Below are positions 1 through 12,175 of a stretch of DNA of 64,000 bases, one piece after another (the first letter of the stretch is position 1; each line of letters opens with the position of its first letter). The notes under the pieces were generated by a model that saw only the letters and a program-made list of their open reading frames with translations, ran no database searches and was not told the origin of the DNA. A program made the position numbers and the translations under genes. The DNA comes from Siphonodentalium dalli (Eukaryota; Mollusca; Scaphopoda; Gadilida; Siphonodentaliidae), in NCBI GenBank assembly GCA_032622095.1, contig CP136065.1, positions 218,160,151-218,224,150 on the forward strand. The letters run 5' to 3'.

Positions 1-581
1 TCTTCATCAGTTGCAAGTTGCTAACCCGTGCCATACTAAACGTATGAACACTAACTTCTTACCTTTACTTTACTGTTCAAATGTATATTTTAATAACTGA
101 ATGGGAGAATCCACTCATTAAAGAGTCTACTCTGGGTAATGTGTGTCTTGGTTCTAAATAAATCAAATATACATTCTTAGTGTTAATTTCTATGTTGAGC
201 CACAAATCTGCAAGTAGTTGATCAGGCCAATCATAACATCAATAGATGAGCTAAACACGCAAAACCCGTGTCAATTACAACGATTATGTAATTACATATG
301 TAACATCTGTAAAGGTCTCGACGATAATTCGCCTGAATGAAAACACGATTATTATTCGATTATCCGATAATTCGCATAGCCATATCCATATGTAACCTTG
401 GTTAAATCCATGTAAGTTTTCTAAAACTATGTAGAAACCAAATAGCTCAAATCCATGAATTGAACTACACCGCCACATTTGAACATGGAATGTATGCCTG
501 CAGTTGTATGCCCCAGACAAAACTGTATAGTCCAGGTGCTTTATACTGGACTCAAATATCAAGAGTAGCTGTGGTGCTGCT
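1..581. other. no gene seen
   Basis: I see no recognisable coding sequence, RNA gene or repeat here. The open frame on the minus strand between 284 and 619 has no recognisable motif and runs into the neighbouring interspersed repeat, so I treat it as chance. Confidence 0.5.
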
Positions 582-924
582 CCAACATAACCTCGCAGAA
601 ATACGCACATAATCGACATATAATATGAAATAGGTACATAATGTGATTATTTACTTCTGAAATAAGCAGATAATGGAGTCATATCAGTTATTTCGTTTTA
701 TGGCGCGGGCTACAATGGAAACACATGTTAAAGGGCGAGTTGGTTTATTTGTCCGCCGCACATAATCTGCTTAGAATCGCCACATTATGAGTCCATAGTG
801 GGACTAAAAAGCCTTAATTTTCAGCACATTATCGACTCAAAACGAGGCGATTCTAAGCAGATTATCCATCTAAAACAAGTTATGTTATAAGCATATAATG
901 TCCGAATTTTCGGGAGAACAGGCT
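582..924 (+). repeat. interspersed repeat family A, copy 1
   Basis: About 340 bp sharing a common order of blocks with copies near 11.8, 23.9, 27.1-27.6, 42.6, 45.6 and 52.8 kb: a left end like ATATCCTCGYGCAAATAGG, then ATCGACxTATAAT, then a TTATTTxATTCTGAAATAAG block, and a right end GGGAGAACAGGCT. The ends are constant but not clearly inverted, so the superfamily is unresolved. It has no coding capacity and is probably a non-autonomous mobile element. This copy is well diverged from the others. Confidence 0.65.
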
Positions 925-2315
925 GGTCGCTCACATTCATAGCGAAGCGCTCAGATGATTCAGTCGAGGAAATGTCAGGCGGATCGCTATCAGGACTATA
1001 GCGTGAACCATTCAATGCTATTCTGAATATCGTTATACATGCATTGTGTTTTACTCAACGACATATGCATTTCTCGTGGTTGCTCATGATTGAAATGAAC
1101 CAAACATGTGCTGTTATACGCATGTTTTATGTAACCGACAATCAGAAATGGACAAATATGTTTGATTTGATAATCCTATACAGCCATTACAGCGGCGATG
1201 TTTCCCCGAACGACGACCACAGATAGCTTCGCGTTGAGCCTAAACTACCTGGACTAGATATAAAGCAAGTCGGTGAATACGAGTTAGGTGTTCTGTATAC
1301 CGAAGACACAGACCAAATTGAGAAAAACAACCGTATAGATGATTACTCGTTCTCCACGATGCCTTGTCATCAATATTGTCCAATAAAGAGCGTCAATTGT
1401 GAATTTATTCCCCGATATGGAAAAAAATAAAGAGTATTTGTATCACCTATGTGCGAAATTTGGCGGATTTGTATGACGTACTTTCAAGGATGTTTTAGAG
1501 TACATAATGCCTGGGTAGCGATAATTCATGTATTCATCGACTAACATTCGTAGACATAAGTTGGAGGTTCAAATAAGCGCAGGTATATGTGATTTAATAG
1601 TAGAGACAATAATGATAGATACATACACGAAACACCGATATACTTACTTTATATGCTCTAAACAAATGATAGACCATTTTATTATATATATACCTTCAGT
1701 TCACAGAGGGTCATATTGTCTTTTGATTGGATCAAGCGGAATCACGTGTCAGAGAGTAGTTTTTGACCATTTCCCGGTGAGCGAACTATATACCGGGCTA
1801 TAGTCTTCGAATTATTTCCCGCTGACGTCACAATCTGGCACGAGGGCAGAATTTCTGATTCCGGAATTGTTATAATTTTGGCACAAGGCTAGAATTTTGC
1901 CTAGAGTATATGTACGTGCGCACAAAGGTGCGGCTAGCTAGCGCACCCTTCTTCGCCAGGGGACATTCAGCCAAACCCGGCGACATCTTGGGAGTAAGCC
2001 CGCTGACCTAGATTGTGATATTGATATTGATGTTGGAGTTAGTGTTGTTAGCATTGGTTTTATTTTACGCCGCGACGCGAGCCCACCTCTGCAAGTAGGG
2101 CGGAGGAGTATCGGATAATTAGGTTATTATGTAGTCCCTACTTATACCACAACCAGAGCCTACATATAGACGTAGATCATATAACTCGCGGCGAATTCCG
2201 TGCTCTGTCTTACACTTAACATCACAACAAGTGCCTACCTCTAGTACAAGAGCATATGATACTTGGCGAATACCGTATTCAACCGTTCTTGTTTTGTTTT
2301 GTTTTTAGTTGATGT
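925..2315. other. no gene seen
   Basis: Unique-looking sequence with short open frames on both strands (for example 1044-1226 and 1528-1803, plus strand) that show no recognisable domain, signal peptide or repeat structure. No support for a gene. Confidence 0.4.
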
Positions 2316-2430
2316 TTAAAGCCACATGGCGGTTTGTGCTCCAAACACACGCCTAACAGTATTCGCTTTTGAATTTTTCACGGTATCAAAATAGGTCGAT
2401 ACATACTTGTACTACCTTTCTATGAGCGTA
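2316..2430 (+). repeat. interspersed repeat family D, left-half fragment
   Basis: Matches the left part of the longer copy at 29451-29895. Both share a block beginning near CACATGGCGGTTT and a block ending in ATCAAAATAGGTCGATA. The right half is missing here. Non-coding, superfamily unknown. Confidence 0.6.
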
Positions 2431-3042
2431 AACGGCCGAATTCTGGTCCCTTGTCTAGACCAGGGTTTCATGTAAACTATAGTCTAGACCTGGCCGAAAC
2501 CACGGTGATCGCCATGTGTTACCCAGCTTCGAGGCGAGTAAGCTGGGATTATTGGTCAGCACTGGTCCGTATTCTCGTCTTTTTGAAACTCAGGTTTACG
2601 TAAACCATCGTTTGCCTTCTTATTGTCATGCAAGCCTGTGTCGGTCTGTTCATAATTCGAACCATGTGGTAACGTACACGTTCTGGTAACAGAAACATAT
2701 GTGTATTTTTTGGAAGCATTTATGTTAACCAAATAGGAATTGTGTTTTATTGATATGACGTGAAGAAGAAAGATTATAATTATATACGAACTGGACAAAA
2801 TGTAATATAATAGATAAGTATGTGTGCTACAGGTAATAGTCTACAACTGAGACCGTGTACCCCCCTGGTCTGAGATTTTTGTATAAACCGAGACTTGAAC
2901 CAGAGACGAGAATACCTTTTTCTGTTTTCGCAGTAACGATACAGATTGGTAATTTGATTGTAAATCATGCGTGCGTTTATCTGGCTTTACAGTGGAGTTT
3001 TATTTATAACATCCTTGCCGTGTCTGAAAGCATATTACCGTT
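2431..3042. other. no gene seen; short inverted repeat around GTCTAGACC
   Basis: Contains facing copies of a TCTAGACC motif near 2450-2495, also seen near 9700 beside another family D fragment, so it may be part of that element. Nothing else is recognised. Confidence 0.35.
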
Positions 3043-3990
3043 ATAGTCGGATTCCTTATGTCGAAAAAGATTGTCGCGCGTTTTCGGAATGTTAAAAGCG
3101 ATGTGAGAACAGTTTCTATACCACCGGTGTGTCTATTTTCAGAATCTACCTGTTTCCAGCTTGATATTTTAGTGGAAACAGGTTTGTGTGAGGCTTTTGT
3201 TTGTGCACCCCTCTATTTTTTCCCGTCCACCTGGTAATAAAACATGCTATTACGCATAGCAAGTTCGGTAAGTGGCTTTCTTTGTTCTCAGAAATCGAAA
3301 AACATGGAGAGATCTTGCCAAAATTACTTAATTACATATCTTAACGTGGAATTTTATCATAAAATCATCAGATGAATTGTATTTATGACTGCATTTTCAA
3401 TTTTCTTTCCCAAATATTAAGGTATTGTATATTCTTAAAATCAGCTACACCACATATAGACGAACATGAACAATCTACAAGGATATCTTAATCATATGCC
3501 ACAAACAAAACTTCGTTACATCGATTTTTGGTAAAGATATCGCAGAAAAGCTAAACCTACCCCACCCTCGCTGATTTCACAAGTCAGATTCCTTTCGTCG
3601 AAAACAACGGTCGCGCAATTTCGGATTGTCTAAAACGACATGCGAATGGTTTATTTATCAATAGCGTGTCTACTTTCAGAGTTTACCTGTGACCAGTTGA
3701 AATTTTATTGGAAAAAAGTGTTTTGGACTGTTTTAACAATTTAAAGAGCGTTTGCTTATTATACAAATATTAATCCTCATAACTAACCTTCTGGTGGATG
3801 TGCGAGTTGAAATTAACAAAAGTATCAAATATGGCGGTTTACTTTCAGAGTCTACTTGTTTCCTGTCTGACATTTTAGTGGAAACAAATTGTTTGGACGG
3901 TTTTAAACATTTAAAGAGCGTTTCCTGATTATACAGATATTAACTAACACGATTAGCTTTTTCATGAATGGTGCGAGTTGAAATTATGCA
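3043..3990 (+). repeat. diverged repeat family K, tandem copies
   Basis: Two diverged copies of a block starting GTCGGATTCCTTATGTCG (near 3047) and CAGATTCCTTTCGTCG (near 3585), each followed by a TCGCGC..TTTCGGA segment and a TACTTTCAGAGTxTACCTG-type segment. The last segment repeats again at 3840, 169 bp after the copy at 3671, together with a TTTAAAGAGCGTTT block. A reverse-strand copy lies at 6860-6990. Non-coding and mobile-element derived by inference. Confidence 0.6.
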
Positions 3991-4600
3991 CATATGTCAA
4001 GTATGACTCTGAAATGTATTTTTGAGAATGGTGTCGTCAGATAAGTCTCCACGGGAAGTGTACTACAGTTGCGAACAAAACTAACGTCGGACGTACCTAT
4101 AGAGAGTTTGACAATTTACTCAAATGTTCAGTGGTGGAACTTAATGGCTATCATATATGCATGGCTCTTAAGTCTTACGTGTAATCTATCGTAACTACAT
4201 GTTATTTTACCAAATTCACTTGCAATATAGTCAGGACACCAGATACAATAGTTGATAAAAATGTGGTTCACATCAATCATATATACACCACAATCACGTG
4301 CTTCAGTGATAATGTCCACTATTCTACAGATGTAATGTTTATCATTACTAAAGATTCAGGATGTCGTTGTAAAATTGATTGATGTTTTTTTTTTTTCATC
4401 AATTGACAAAATTAATATTTATTGCCAGGACGAAGTACCGCATAATACGGAGTTGTGTGCTAACAATTCTGCGAGTCATATTTATGTAAGTGTCAGTCAT
4501 AACTTTTATGACATGGAAATATTTTTTTTTTATTAATTCGTGGCCACGAAATAACTAATTGTGATATACGATCGCCAGTCCCATTGTTGTAATGGAAGCG
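3991..4600. other. no gene seen
   Basis: No gene, RNA or repeat recognised, apart from short T-runs near 4385 and 4521. Confidence 0.4.
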
Positions 4601-5400
4601 GATAGAGATGATTTGGTTGTAGTTGTCCACCATCTTGGTATGAGCCACGGTTAAGAAAATATAAGGAGAACATTGTTTTGATATAAACTCGTTGGACAAC
4701 ACCGACCCTGTCTTTAAAGCAGCAGCCTTTGCCTTTTTGTTTGGTGGTGGTGAGTTCAAACCATGTATGGCCCGTAAAACAAATTAAGTAATCACCCCTT
4801 TCACCAACCCGATCCAAAGTTGCCGCCGTCTTGGGGTGAGTCACCCACGACATCAGTATATCTTGGGGCCACCCTACAGCACCAATTATACCACATAAAA
4901 CAGTTAAGGGCCGAGAAATTGTATAGGTGCCATATTTGAACCCATCTGGGGCGGCCATTTTGGATCGGGGATGGTGAAAGCGGGTGAATATTTAGTTTGT
5001 CTCATCAGGGGTCACCATACAACACACTGTATTCGACCTAAAGTGGGGGGGGGGGGGCAATTGCATGGTACCATATATGGACTTTTTCGCTCGAATGGGT
5101 TGAAGGTGTGAAAAAATAGCTTGCTTTGCGAGCCACCGTACAGCACCCTTTATATGAACTATATCGGTCAAGTGACCGAGAAATAATGTGGTACCCTATT
5201 TAACCCCTTCTGAGCGGTGACCATTTTGGATCGGGTATTGTTGAAAGGTGTGAATATTTATAAGTTTGTTTTTGGGCTCACCCTACAAAACCCCTTATTT
5301 GACTCAAATTGGCCAATATGCTGAGTGAAATGGCATTCCCATTCGATCCATTGTGGTAAAAACTAATGAATATTCAGTTTGTCTTGGAGCCACCTGACCC
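4601..5400. repeat. diverged tandem repeat, irregular units
   Basis: A series of decayed units each containing a 'CCATxTTGGATCGGG' block, a 'GTGAATATTTAGTTTGT' block and a 'CACCxTACAxCACCC' block, for example near 4950-5030, 5100-5160, 5215-5300 and 5340-5400. Units are heavily diverged and spacing varies. The minus-strand open frames over 4493-4958 fall inside it and look like by-products. A 13-bp G tract lies at 5045-5057. Confidence 0.55.
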
Positions 5401-5914
5401 GTGTTTCCCCGTTCTCTCTGGGCTAGTTTATATCGGACGTTCATATCCCCATAGAGCCCGGGTCCCACGCCATAAGGGGTTTATAGTAGCGTCTCTGCTA
5501 TCGTACGCATTGTTTATAAAACATCATCAAGTGTAACCATACCGTAAAGGTATCTGGATATATGCAAAGGTCAATCAGGTATAATTCGCCACGAATTAGC
5601 ATTTCGTGACCACGAAATAAAAAAAATAAAAAAAATTCCCATGTCCTAAACCATCCACCGTAGCTTATGGATCATTCTGTTTTAGTATTAAATATGGAGA
5701 AACCCGACCAGCATCAATGTAACAACTACAACAACTCATCTATGCCATATGTTTAGCCATACATGTGGATAGGGTGGTATTGTTTAAAAATGTTAAACAA
5801 TGTTATCAATTCCATATGTATTGCTAAATATTGGTGGGCATATATAGATGGTTGTTCTATAATTCCTGGTCGGGTTTATAAAAATTGGGAGTTTAAATTA
5901 TGTTCATCTGATGA

Positions 5915-6355
5915 TAAAGAATTTGGGGGTCAAAAATATTTGACTCGAGTCGAGGAAGTCACCCATCAAAGCTCAGATTTGTTAGATATCGATTTTAGAA
6001 ATCTATTATTTTTCATTATCGGGAATACTTTCTGGCCCAGAACTCAGTCAAAATTTCGTTATTATTACCACTTGATTTTAGAGTTATCCATCCTTGTCTG
6101 TTTGAATTGTGTTTTGGTGTACACATCTCGCGCAGGTTACGAAACTGACGGCAATTATTAGTACTCATCTCGAGAAACTAACAAATTTCAAAAATCAATA
6201 TCTAATAACTCTGAGCTTTGTTTGATGGGTTCCTCGACTCGAATCAAATATTTTTTACCCCCAAAGCCAAAGAAATAGTAATATAAGACCCTCTGATCGG
6301 ATTGTTGTTGTTGGAATCTGTTGAGATGGGGACCCTCTGTTCGGATTGAGTACCT
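5915..6355 (-). mobile_element. TTAA-type non-autonomous DNA transposon, one end missing
   Basis: This is the reverse-oriented relative of the complete element at 18913-19389. The right end is intact (CGGATTGAGTACCT followed by TTAA at 6356-6359), but the other terminal inverted repeat is absent and the homology stops near 5915. Inverted internal blocks (ATTTGACTCGAGTCGAGGAA and its reverse complement near 6235) make it partly palindromic. The plus-strand open frame at 5763-6161 lies mostly inside it and is not a gene. TTAA target sites are known for piggyBac and Kolobok transposons; which applies is not determined. Confidence 0.75.
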
Positions 6356-6859
6356 TTAAATCACGGATAGCTACAGTGGGCCAAACACGAGTGTTAGTCT
6401 ACATATATATTCAGTTGCGCACGATTGCCAATAAGTGATATTACAAACAACGTTTGTGCATAACACGAAATTCTCCATAGGGTTGGGTGTTAAATTTTGA
6501 TCGCAACTGTACCTAGCAAGAATCATCTGATCACATCCATTCTTTTTAAAACTACGTCTGTGTTTCATACTTGGTATTTTTTTTAGGAATATCAGTACGC
6601 GCATATTATAATACGCAAAATGGCGCCATTTATCCAAAGTACTAGAATCTCCATAGGGCTCAGTATTAAATTTTGATCACAACTGTAGCCAACAAGAATG
6701 AACCGATCGCATCAAAATTTTCAAATATACATATAACGATCATATCTAGTAGTTTGGAGAAGTTTCAAATCGCACCGATCACCATACGCCAGCTGGCACC
6801 ATCTATCGTTTTCTGTAAATACGAAACGCTCTCTAAATTATATTGACCCCGATTTAGGC

Positions 6860-6990
6860 CGACCCGCCAAAATTCAAGAATGGAAACAAGTCAATCCTGA
6901 AAACACACCTACTAGGTATACATAATCCGTTTTCAGATCGCTTTTAACAAACCAAAAATGCAAAATGACATAAGGAATCCGACTATTAGC
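6860..6990 (-). repeat. interspersed repeat family K, reverse copy
   Basis: The reverse complement contains GTCGGATTCCTTATGTC followed by GTTAAAAGCGAT, as at 3043-3130. Non-coding. Confidence 0.6.
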
Positions 6991-7504
6991 TGGATTAAGT
7001 CAGATTTTCGTGCTATTATTTCTAATATGTTATCGATGGGTTTGGTTGACACGGATAAAAAGGGAATTATAGTAGTTTTGCAATCGGAACGTAATCCGCA
7101 TTGGATGCGGGTGTCTTTCGTTCCGTGTTTCTGAAATGAATTGAGGTCGGACCGTCGGAGCTAGTTTTGATAGTACTAATTCATCATTTGAGAATAAATT
7201 ATTGCTGGACTGAATATACAATATAACAGCAAAAACTCTCAAAATTATATTAAGACAGAACGAATAATTGTGGTTCAAAATAAGGAAATGTCCGATTGAA
7301 TTGAATTAAATTAAATTAAATGCATGGGACCCCTGCACTTGATTAATGATTTATTTGATCTAGTTTCTTAAGCCTTGACATTTCAAATTGGTTTCTTTGT
7401 CATAATTTATCTTTAAACATGGATTTGGAAAAACATTACATGGCAATGGAAATAACTGCTATCGGGAGTGTGATACAACGCACCATCTCGATTTTTTCCC
7501 GATA

Positions 7505-7890
7505 TATCCCAACCAACCAACCACCCCGTAGGTCAAGGTAAGGTCGGAGTCATGATTTGACCCGTCCAAAACACTCCCCTGACAAAAGGACCCATAGGTA
7601 TCAAATTTCGTCGAAATCCATCCGTTTTATCCGATTTGACATTTGATTGACCACATTGAAGGTCAAGGTCACGCAGAGGTCACGATTTGACCCGTTCAAA
7701 ACTCTCCCCGGACAAATGTATCCCTAGGTATCAAATTTCGCCGAAATTTGTCCGTTTTACCCAAATTGACCTTGCATTGACAGTTTTAAATGTCAAGGTC
7801 AGGTCGGGGTCACGATTTGACCCGTCCAAAACACTTCCCGGACACAAATACCCATAAGTATCAAATTACGTTGAAATCTATGGAAAGCCG
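7505..7890 (+). repeat. 130-bp tandem repeat, three copies
   Basis: Three units with the marker GGTCAAGGT at 7531, 7661 and (as TGTCAAGGT) 7791, exactly 130 bp apart. Each carries a GATTTGACCCGT block and an 'AGGTATCAAATTxCG' block. The marker contains TCAAGGTCA in units 2 and 3, the known half-site for estrogen-related receptor and SF-1 type nuclear receptors, but no function is shown here. The flanking copies are diverged. Confidence 0.85.
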
Positions 7891-8019
7891 AAGAGGACAT
7901 GTTGGTTGCTTATTGCTAGATATACGACGCGGTATTTTAAAGGTGTTTCAAACTAGGAGATAGAAGTATTCTGCGTTTCAAATGGTGATGAATTATAGTA
8001 TTTTATTCAAATTTTATGG

Positions 8020-8180
8020 CATAAATCAGGGGGGGGGGGTCGGAAAAAACTGCGGGACACAACGTACCGGGGTGGGGGGGGGTACATAGGCGTCAAAAAT
8101 TTACACGTAATTTTTTTCCTTATTCATTTAGGGGGGGGGGGTTGTCGGAAAAAAATTGCATGTAATTTTTTTCCAATTCC
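8020..8180. repeat. G-tract cluster followed by CGGAAAAAA
   Basis: G runs at 8029-8039, 8074-8082 and 8131-8141. Two are closely followed by TCGGAAAAAA, the same arrangement as at 10470-10490, which suggests a shared decayed repeat. The G runs could form quadruplexes. Confidence 0.55.
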
Positions 8181-8609
8181 AAATATGTATTTTCAGACTC
8201 ACAACTTCAATTTTCTCTCATTTTATAGAATATGGATTAACCTTAATATCCAAATCATATATACATGAGTAGTATAATCCACATAAAACAATTTTGGATA
8301 ACCACTGTCTTGGTTTACATGTGATATTGACCCCATTAACCCTCTTAATAATGCCGACTATGTCAGTGTCTACCAGTCGATTGCATAATTCTACCCTAAT
8401 TGCAGTTAGGCTCATCTCATACTCGTCCATTCAGCGCAGTTTGTTATAGCCTCCAGTGTTCATTGAGCGTTATAGCCCCAACTGTTATAATTCGCCTTTA
8501 GCAGGCGTACTCTTGCCTCAGATTATTGAGATATTAGGTCACACGTGATCACATTAAATCGCATGGAAACATAGCAATTGTGTGGGCTGCTTGGCGTGAA
8601 TATGTAATG

Positions 8610-9390
8610 AGAAATAAGGTCATACGTAATGACATTAAACTCAAGAAAACCCGCGAAAACAAAACAAAATCACATTTAATGTTTTAAGTTATTTCCTTCA
8701 TAAAAAGAATCTTCGTGATATAAAACCCTCTCAATACTTTAGAATATAGAATTAACCTTAAAATAACAAAAACCTTCGGAACACAGAACCTTCGGAATAA
8801 CGAACCTTCGGATTGGTGAACCTTCAGAATAGCGAACATTCAGAGAAATTTCGGAATAGTGGACCTTCGAGATAGTGAACCTTCGGAATAGAGACATGCC
8901 CCCCAATATTCATATTATATGGCCAGAGTTCAAAGGTATGGACCCATAAAATTCTAAATTTGGCCCTTAAAATATTGAACTCCAAATTGGAGCCCACACA
9001 GAACATCACTTAAGTCAACTGTACCTGTGTCATGTCCCAATGCGGGAGGGTCCATATATACCACAACATTCATATTATATGCCAAGAATTCAACGATACG
9101 GGCCCACGTAATGACATTAAATCTCAAGAAAACCCGCGAAAACAAAACAAAATCACATTTAATGTTCTAAGTTAAGTTATTTCCTCCTGTATCTGTATCG
9201 GTATGCGCGCAGGATCAGTTCGGATGTGAGCGCACACTCCATAAAAAAGAATCTTTGTGAAAATGAACCCTCTCAAATTAGTCTCAATACTTTAGAATAT
9301 AGAATTAACCTAAAAATAACAAAAACCTTCGGAATAGAGAACCTTCGGAATAGCGGACCTTCGGGATAGCGAACCTTCATAATAGAAACA
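8610..9390. repeat. direct duplication with internal 16-bp CCTTCGGAATAGC repeats
   Basis: Two blocks, about 8610-8900 and 9100-9390, share in the same order a 'CACATTTAATGTT' segment, an 'ACCCTCTCAA' segment, 'CTTTAGAATATAGAATTAAC' and then a run of roughly 16-bp units of the type GAACCTTCGGAATAGC (8767-8890 and 9326-9380). The second copy has an extra stretch near 9180-9240. Short open frames here are by-products of the repeat. Confidence 0.7.
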
Positions 9391-9696
9391 TGTGCCCACA
9401 ATTACACCGGTGACGTAAACACATGTGCTAATCTTTGTCGTACTATCGTAAATATCGGTACGATTTTTCTCAAGTACGACATAACCATAATAATACAATC
9501 GCCCAGTGGATTATCGATCGACCACACAATATGAGAAAGTCTACACCAGTGTACACCCACTGTGTGGCGGTAATAAAGATATATATACATAGATTGTCAT
9601 TGATTGTCGTTGATTGTACAACAATGCGCCGATCCCAGCTTCCGACTGGTGGTTTCGCGAGACCAAGTCCTGACATGGAACACCGTGATTATTAGG

Positions 9697-10030
9697 GTGG
9701 TCTAGACCTGATACCAGAATTCAGCCGTATATGTCACAGAAAGATGCATTGAAGTCATGAAAAATACAACTTTGAACACGGTGTTTGGATCCCATTCCGT
9801 GTTATTCTATTCCTGATATGGTAGAAATAAAGCGCGTTATCTGGCTTCTGGCGAAAAATTAAAAACGTTGAAAAATGGTTGTGACTTTGGCAAGTGTTGT
9901 TCAGAGCATATGAAGCCGGTATATCAATAATTCGTGCATTTTTCGACCCATTGTATCCGTCCCTCCAAATTACGTAGAAAAAATATGGAGGTTCGAATGA
10001 GCCATGTCCGTTTAATGGATTTTAGCGTTT
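9697..10030 (+). repeat. interspersed repeat family D, right-half fragment
   Basis: Shares with 29560-29895 the ordered blocks 'GAAAAATACAACT', 'ACGGTGTTTGG', 'CCTGATATGGTAG', 'GGCAAGTGTT', 'CAGAGCATATGAAG' and 'GGAGGTTCGA'. The family's left half is missing. Non-coding. Confidence 0.65.
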
Positions 10031-10399
10031 GTTGATGTTGTTTTTGTTTGTGTTAATAGTATTTTTCGGAGTATAGTTCCTCGATTAGTGTGCTGACTTC
10101 TAATATTAGTAGAGTGTTAACCGCTAATATTTTGAGCCTATCTTGCAGTAGGTATGTGTCAGCTGCTTTATGTAGGCCCTGATTGGGGTCCGATTGTTTT
10201 CCTGCAGTGCCAGTCTTATATATATTTATATGTCACGTGACGAAGTGTGAACTTTAAATGTCAAATTCGGGGCATGGTAGGAGTCGCTTTCCACTAATGT
10301 TCGTGCACAGTGTGACGTCACACATCGTATATTCATTAAACCTTTCTTTACTAAATTGATTCTCCCATTATGTTACAACAGTATACATTGAATGATCTA

Positions 10400-11000
10400 T
10401 TATTCATTTTGGAGGGATGTTAAGGATATATGAGCAGGCGACAGCCAGACGAAAAATAATACAAGGGCAGGGGGGGGGGGTCGGAAAAAAAATTCAGGCA
10501 CGTATGGCATTTTGTCCCTTTCGATCATTTTTTGTACCCACCCACCCCCACCGCCAATTTTTTTTCCGTTTTCGGCAGTTTTTTCCGACCATTTTTTGAC
10601 ACCCACCCCCACTTTTAACACTAAAACAGAGATTTGCGGGATGAAATTCACTGTAAACAGCTGTATATGAATTTCTGTGCATACTATTTATCATGGATGT
10701 TAACATGGACATGTAAATAGGAATGAGTCATTTTGAGGTCATTCGGCCAAAAAAACATGGCTGTCAGCGGCCATTTTGGATTTCAAAATTTGCAACAAAA
10801 TACAACACGATAACTGCCTGCAGTCAGTTTACAGTTAGAATTACATTATTTCTCTCATTCAAAGTGGTGTTGAAGCCCAACTCATTGCCAAAACACTAAA
10901 AAACAAGCAGGAATTTTTTTTTTTACTTGTTGGTGGCTTTGACCACCCACCCACCCCCGCATATGTGCCGGAAAAAAATTCCCCCCCCCCCTGACAAGGG
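10400..11000. repeat. polyG/polyC-flanked low-complexity segment with family H block
   Basis: Begins with an 11-bp G run (10470-10480) next to TCGGAAAAAA, includes CCACCCCC-rich stretches at 10540-10615 and 10930-10960, and ends with an 11-bp C run at 10981-10991. A family H block (GAGTCATTTTGAGGTCATTC, about 10725-10785) lies inside and recurs twice in the element at 17.9-18.65 kb. The overlapping open frames on both strands are low-complexity artefacts. Confidence 0.55.
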
Positions 11001-11044
11001 CGGAATATTACATATTGGTGGGACTTATGGTCGTTTGTTGAACT

Positions 11045-11285
11045 TATTATCTAAACATTTCATTTTCGTCAATGAATATATAGTATAGAAAGGGTTAATA
11101 ATATAACTACTCGCCAATGAGTATTTAGTATATACGGGGTTAATGAGGTAACTACTCGCCAATGAGTATTCAGTATAGAAAGGGTTAATAAGGTAACTAC
11201 TCGCCAATGAGTATTTAGTATCTACGGGGTTAATAAGGTAACTACTCACCAATGAGTATCTAGTATAGAAATGGTTGATTTGTAG
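11045..11285 (-). repeat. 45-bp tandem repeat readable as a 15-residue repeat
   Basis: Units marked by TACTCGCCAATGAG start at 11108, 11153 and 11198, with TACTCACC at 11243, so the period is exactly 45 bp. Units alternate between a GTATAGAAAGGGTTAA and a GTATATACGGGGTTAA type, giving a 90-bp dimer. Because 45 is a multiple of three, the minus-strand frame 11025-11396 stays open and reads as a repeat like YSLASSYLINPFYT. No signal peptide or known domain is visible. A related single-unit fragment lies at 33960-34200. Probably a minisatellite rather than a gene. Confidence 0.75.
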
Positions 11286-11811
11286 CATGCAAACATTGTA
11301 AGTAGTCGTCTTAACTCCGCGATGTCGGCGGGTTACCAAATCAAACTGGATTGTGATAGTGAATTGATTTGTCCTCATAATGAGTCTAACTCGCAATGCT
11401 ATTCCGCAAGAGCAATTTGCAAATTAAGTTACTAACGTACAACGGAAATGCACAGACATGTCTGGAGGATGAGGTCCTGAACATGCAACGGATTCACGGA
11501 TACGTGGCTACAATGACTACAAAGACCGCAGGCTTCAGCAAACATTCATATAGGCGTGATACACTCGTAACAATTGCTGGCGGGTTCCACTATACTCGAA
11601 TGAATACTCAATGGAACTGGGCAAGAGGTGATTCTTCCCGGTTCAATCCCGGGGAAAATGTTTAAAGTTGAAGGGTGAGACAAAACCAAACCCCCTGTCG
11701 CCACGTCCCTGTTGAATGAGTAACTGTTGAGGATGATATGCGGTGTTTCATTCCCCCGCCCAACCCCGGACAAAATCGGAAAGGTTTCCGGTACCCAAAA
11801 CAGCAACAATT
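11286..11811. other. no gene seen
   Basis: Contains GGTTCAATCCCGG at 11640-11652, which resembles an RNA polymerase III B box, but I find no matching A box at tRNA spacing, so no tRNA or SINE is called. Confidence 0.35.
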
Positions 11812-12175
11812 CAACCTATCCTCACGAAAATAGGTTCATAATCGACCTATAATATTCACATCCGTTCATATTGGATTATTTGATTCTGAAATAAGCCAAT
11901 AGTGTACCTATATCCGTTATTCCGTTGTATGGTTCGGGCCACAGCGAAAACACATTTTAAAGAGCGTACATCTGGTAATTCGTGAGTTGGTTTATTCGTG
12001 TTATTGTCCGCCCATAATGAACTTATGATAAGTTAATATGAGTTGATAATGGCATTAAAACTCTCACTTCCAGTTCGTTACGGACTCAAAATTAGGCGAT
12101 TTTGCGCCGATTATGAACCCTAAAACAAATCCTATTATAATCCGATAACGTGCTGATTTTTCTGGAGAACAGGCT
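11812..12175 (+). repeat. interspersed repeat family A, copy 2 (near complete)
   Basis: One of the fullest copies. It starts CCTATCCTCACGAAAATAGG, runs through GACCTATAATATT, TTGGATTATTTGATTCTG, a 'GGGCCACAGCGAAAACACATTTTAA' type block and 'TTGTCCGCCCATAATGAAC', and ends TTCTGGAGAACAGGCT. Non-coding; ends are not clearly inverted. Confidence 0.75.

Noticed and set aside
5763-6161. 132-codon plus-strand open frame
   Set aside because: Most of it overlaps a TTAA-type transposon whose other copies do not keep the frame.
11635-11655. B-box-like GGTTCAATCCCGG as a tRNA or SINE
   Set aside because: No A box at the right distance and no cloverleaf.
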